DNA of 6,117 bases from Gammaproteobacteria bacterium. GTDB taxonomy: Bacteria > Pseudomonadota > Gammaproteobacteria > SZUA-140. Made by a program: the position numbers and the translations under genes. Shown one piece after another: positions 6,060 through 6,117 of the stretch. Numbering within the stretch: the stretch's first letter is position 1; every line of letters begins with the position of its first letter. The stretch is taken from contig JALWQD010000176.1 of NCBI GenBank assembly GCA_026994735.1, positions 1-6,117 on the forward strand, given 5' to 3'. The notes under the pieces are model-generated. The model saw only the letters and a list, made by a program, of their open reading frames with translations. It was not told the DNA's origin and ran no database searches.

Positions 6060-6117
6060 CAACCCGGGACAAGGAAACAGACGCTTCAAACCAACTGTCA
6101 CAGCCCTCGCCCTGCTG
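6049..6117 (+). CDS. Start of an unidentified gene overlapping the glnD end (partial)
   Basis: A frame opens with ATG at 6049, overlaps the last 11 bases of glnD in another frame, and stays open for 23 codons to the window edge. The visible residues begin MTIDNPGQGNRRFKPTV and continue into TALALL. A basic patch (RRFK) followed by a hydrophobic stretch suggests the start of a signal anchor or membrane segment. A weak purine patch (GAG, 5 bases upstream) is the only ribosome binding site. The common gammaproteobacterial neighbours after glnD are dapC or dapD, but their N-termini are not hydrophobic like this. The RRFKP-then-hydrophobic pattern faintly recalls SURF1-like proteins, which is speculation from a few residues. 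A later start beyond the window cannot be excluded. Confidence 0.42.
   Translation, partial: MTIDNPGQGNRRFKPTVTALALL

Noticed and set aside
6056..6061. Perfect TTGACA at the end of glnD
   Set aside because: There is no -10-like hexamer 16-18 bases downstream (the bases there read AGACGC), so it is not a promoter.

Overview
The window looks like a piece of a gammaproteobacterial chromosome with roughly balanced GC content. All six long genes are recognisable housekeeping genes, and their proteins resemble the Escherichia coli versions closely in motif spacing and length. I cannot name the genus. I see no mobile element, tRNA, rRNA, CRISPR array or phage gene.

Layout. Positions 1-2126 hold a minus-strand operon that reads leftwards as rpsP, rimM, trmD and rplS: ribosomal protein S16, a 30S maturation factor, the tRNA m1G37 methyltransferase, and ribosomal protein L19. 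rimM and trmD are one base apart. A 136-base gap lies between trmD and rplS, and a perfect 10-bp hairpin follows the rplS stop. From 2536 rightwards the plus strand carries map (methionine aminopeptidase) and glnD (PII uridylyltransferase / uridylyl-removing enzyme). The first 23 codons of a further gene overlap the end of glnD and run off the window edge.

The two units diverge from a 409-base region (2127-2535), which must hold both promoters. Its right half is not empty. Two short reading frames of 28 and 29 codons are chained to each other and to map by 4-base ATGA stop/start overlaps, and the first has a strong Shine-Dalgarno sequence. This is the most interesting feature of the window. 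Weaker candidates of the same kind, short frames ending on the next gene's start codon, lie before rplS and before rpsP. None of these peptides is recognised, and conservation has not been tested.

How the genes work together: the left operon supplies ribosome parts and the factors that mature the 30S subunit and protect reading-frame fidelity. map trims initiator methionine from new proteins. glnD senses glutamine and signals nitrogen status through PII. In E. coli, map-glnD diverges from rpsB-tsf. Here the divergent partner is the rpsP operon, and ffh, often next to rpsP in gammaproteobacteria, is absent from this side.
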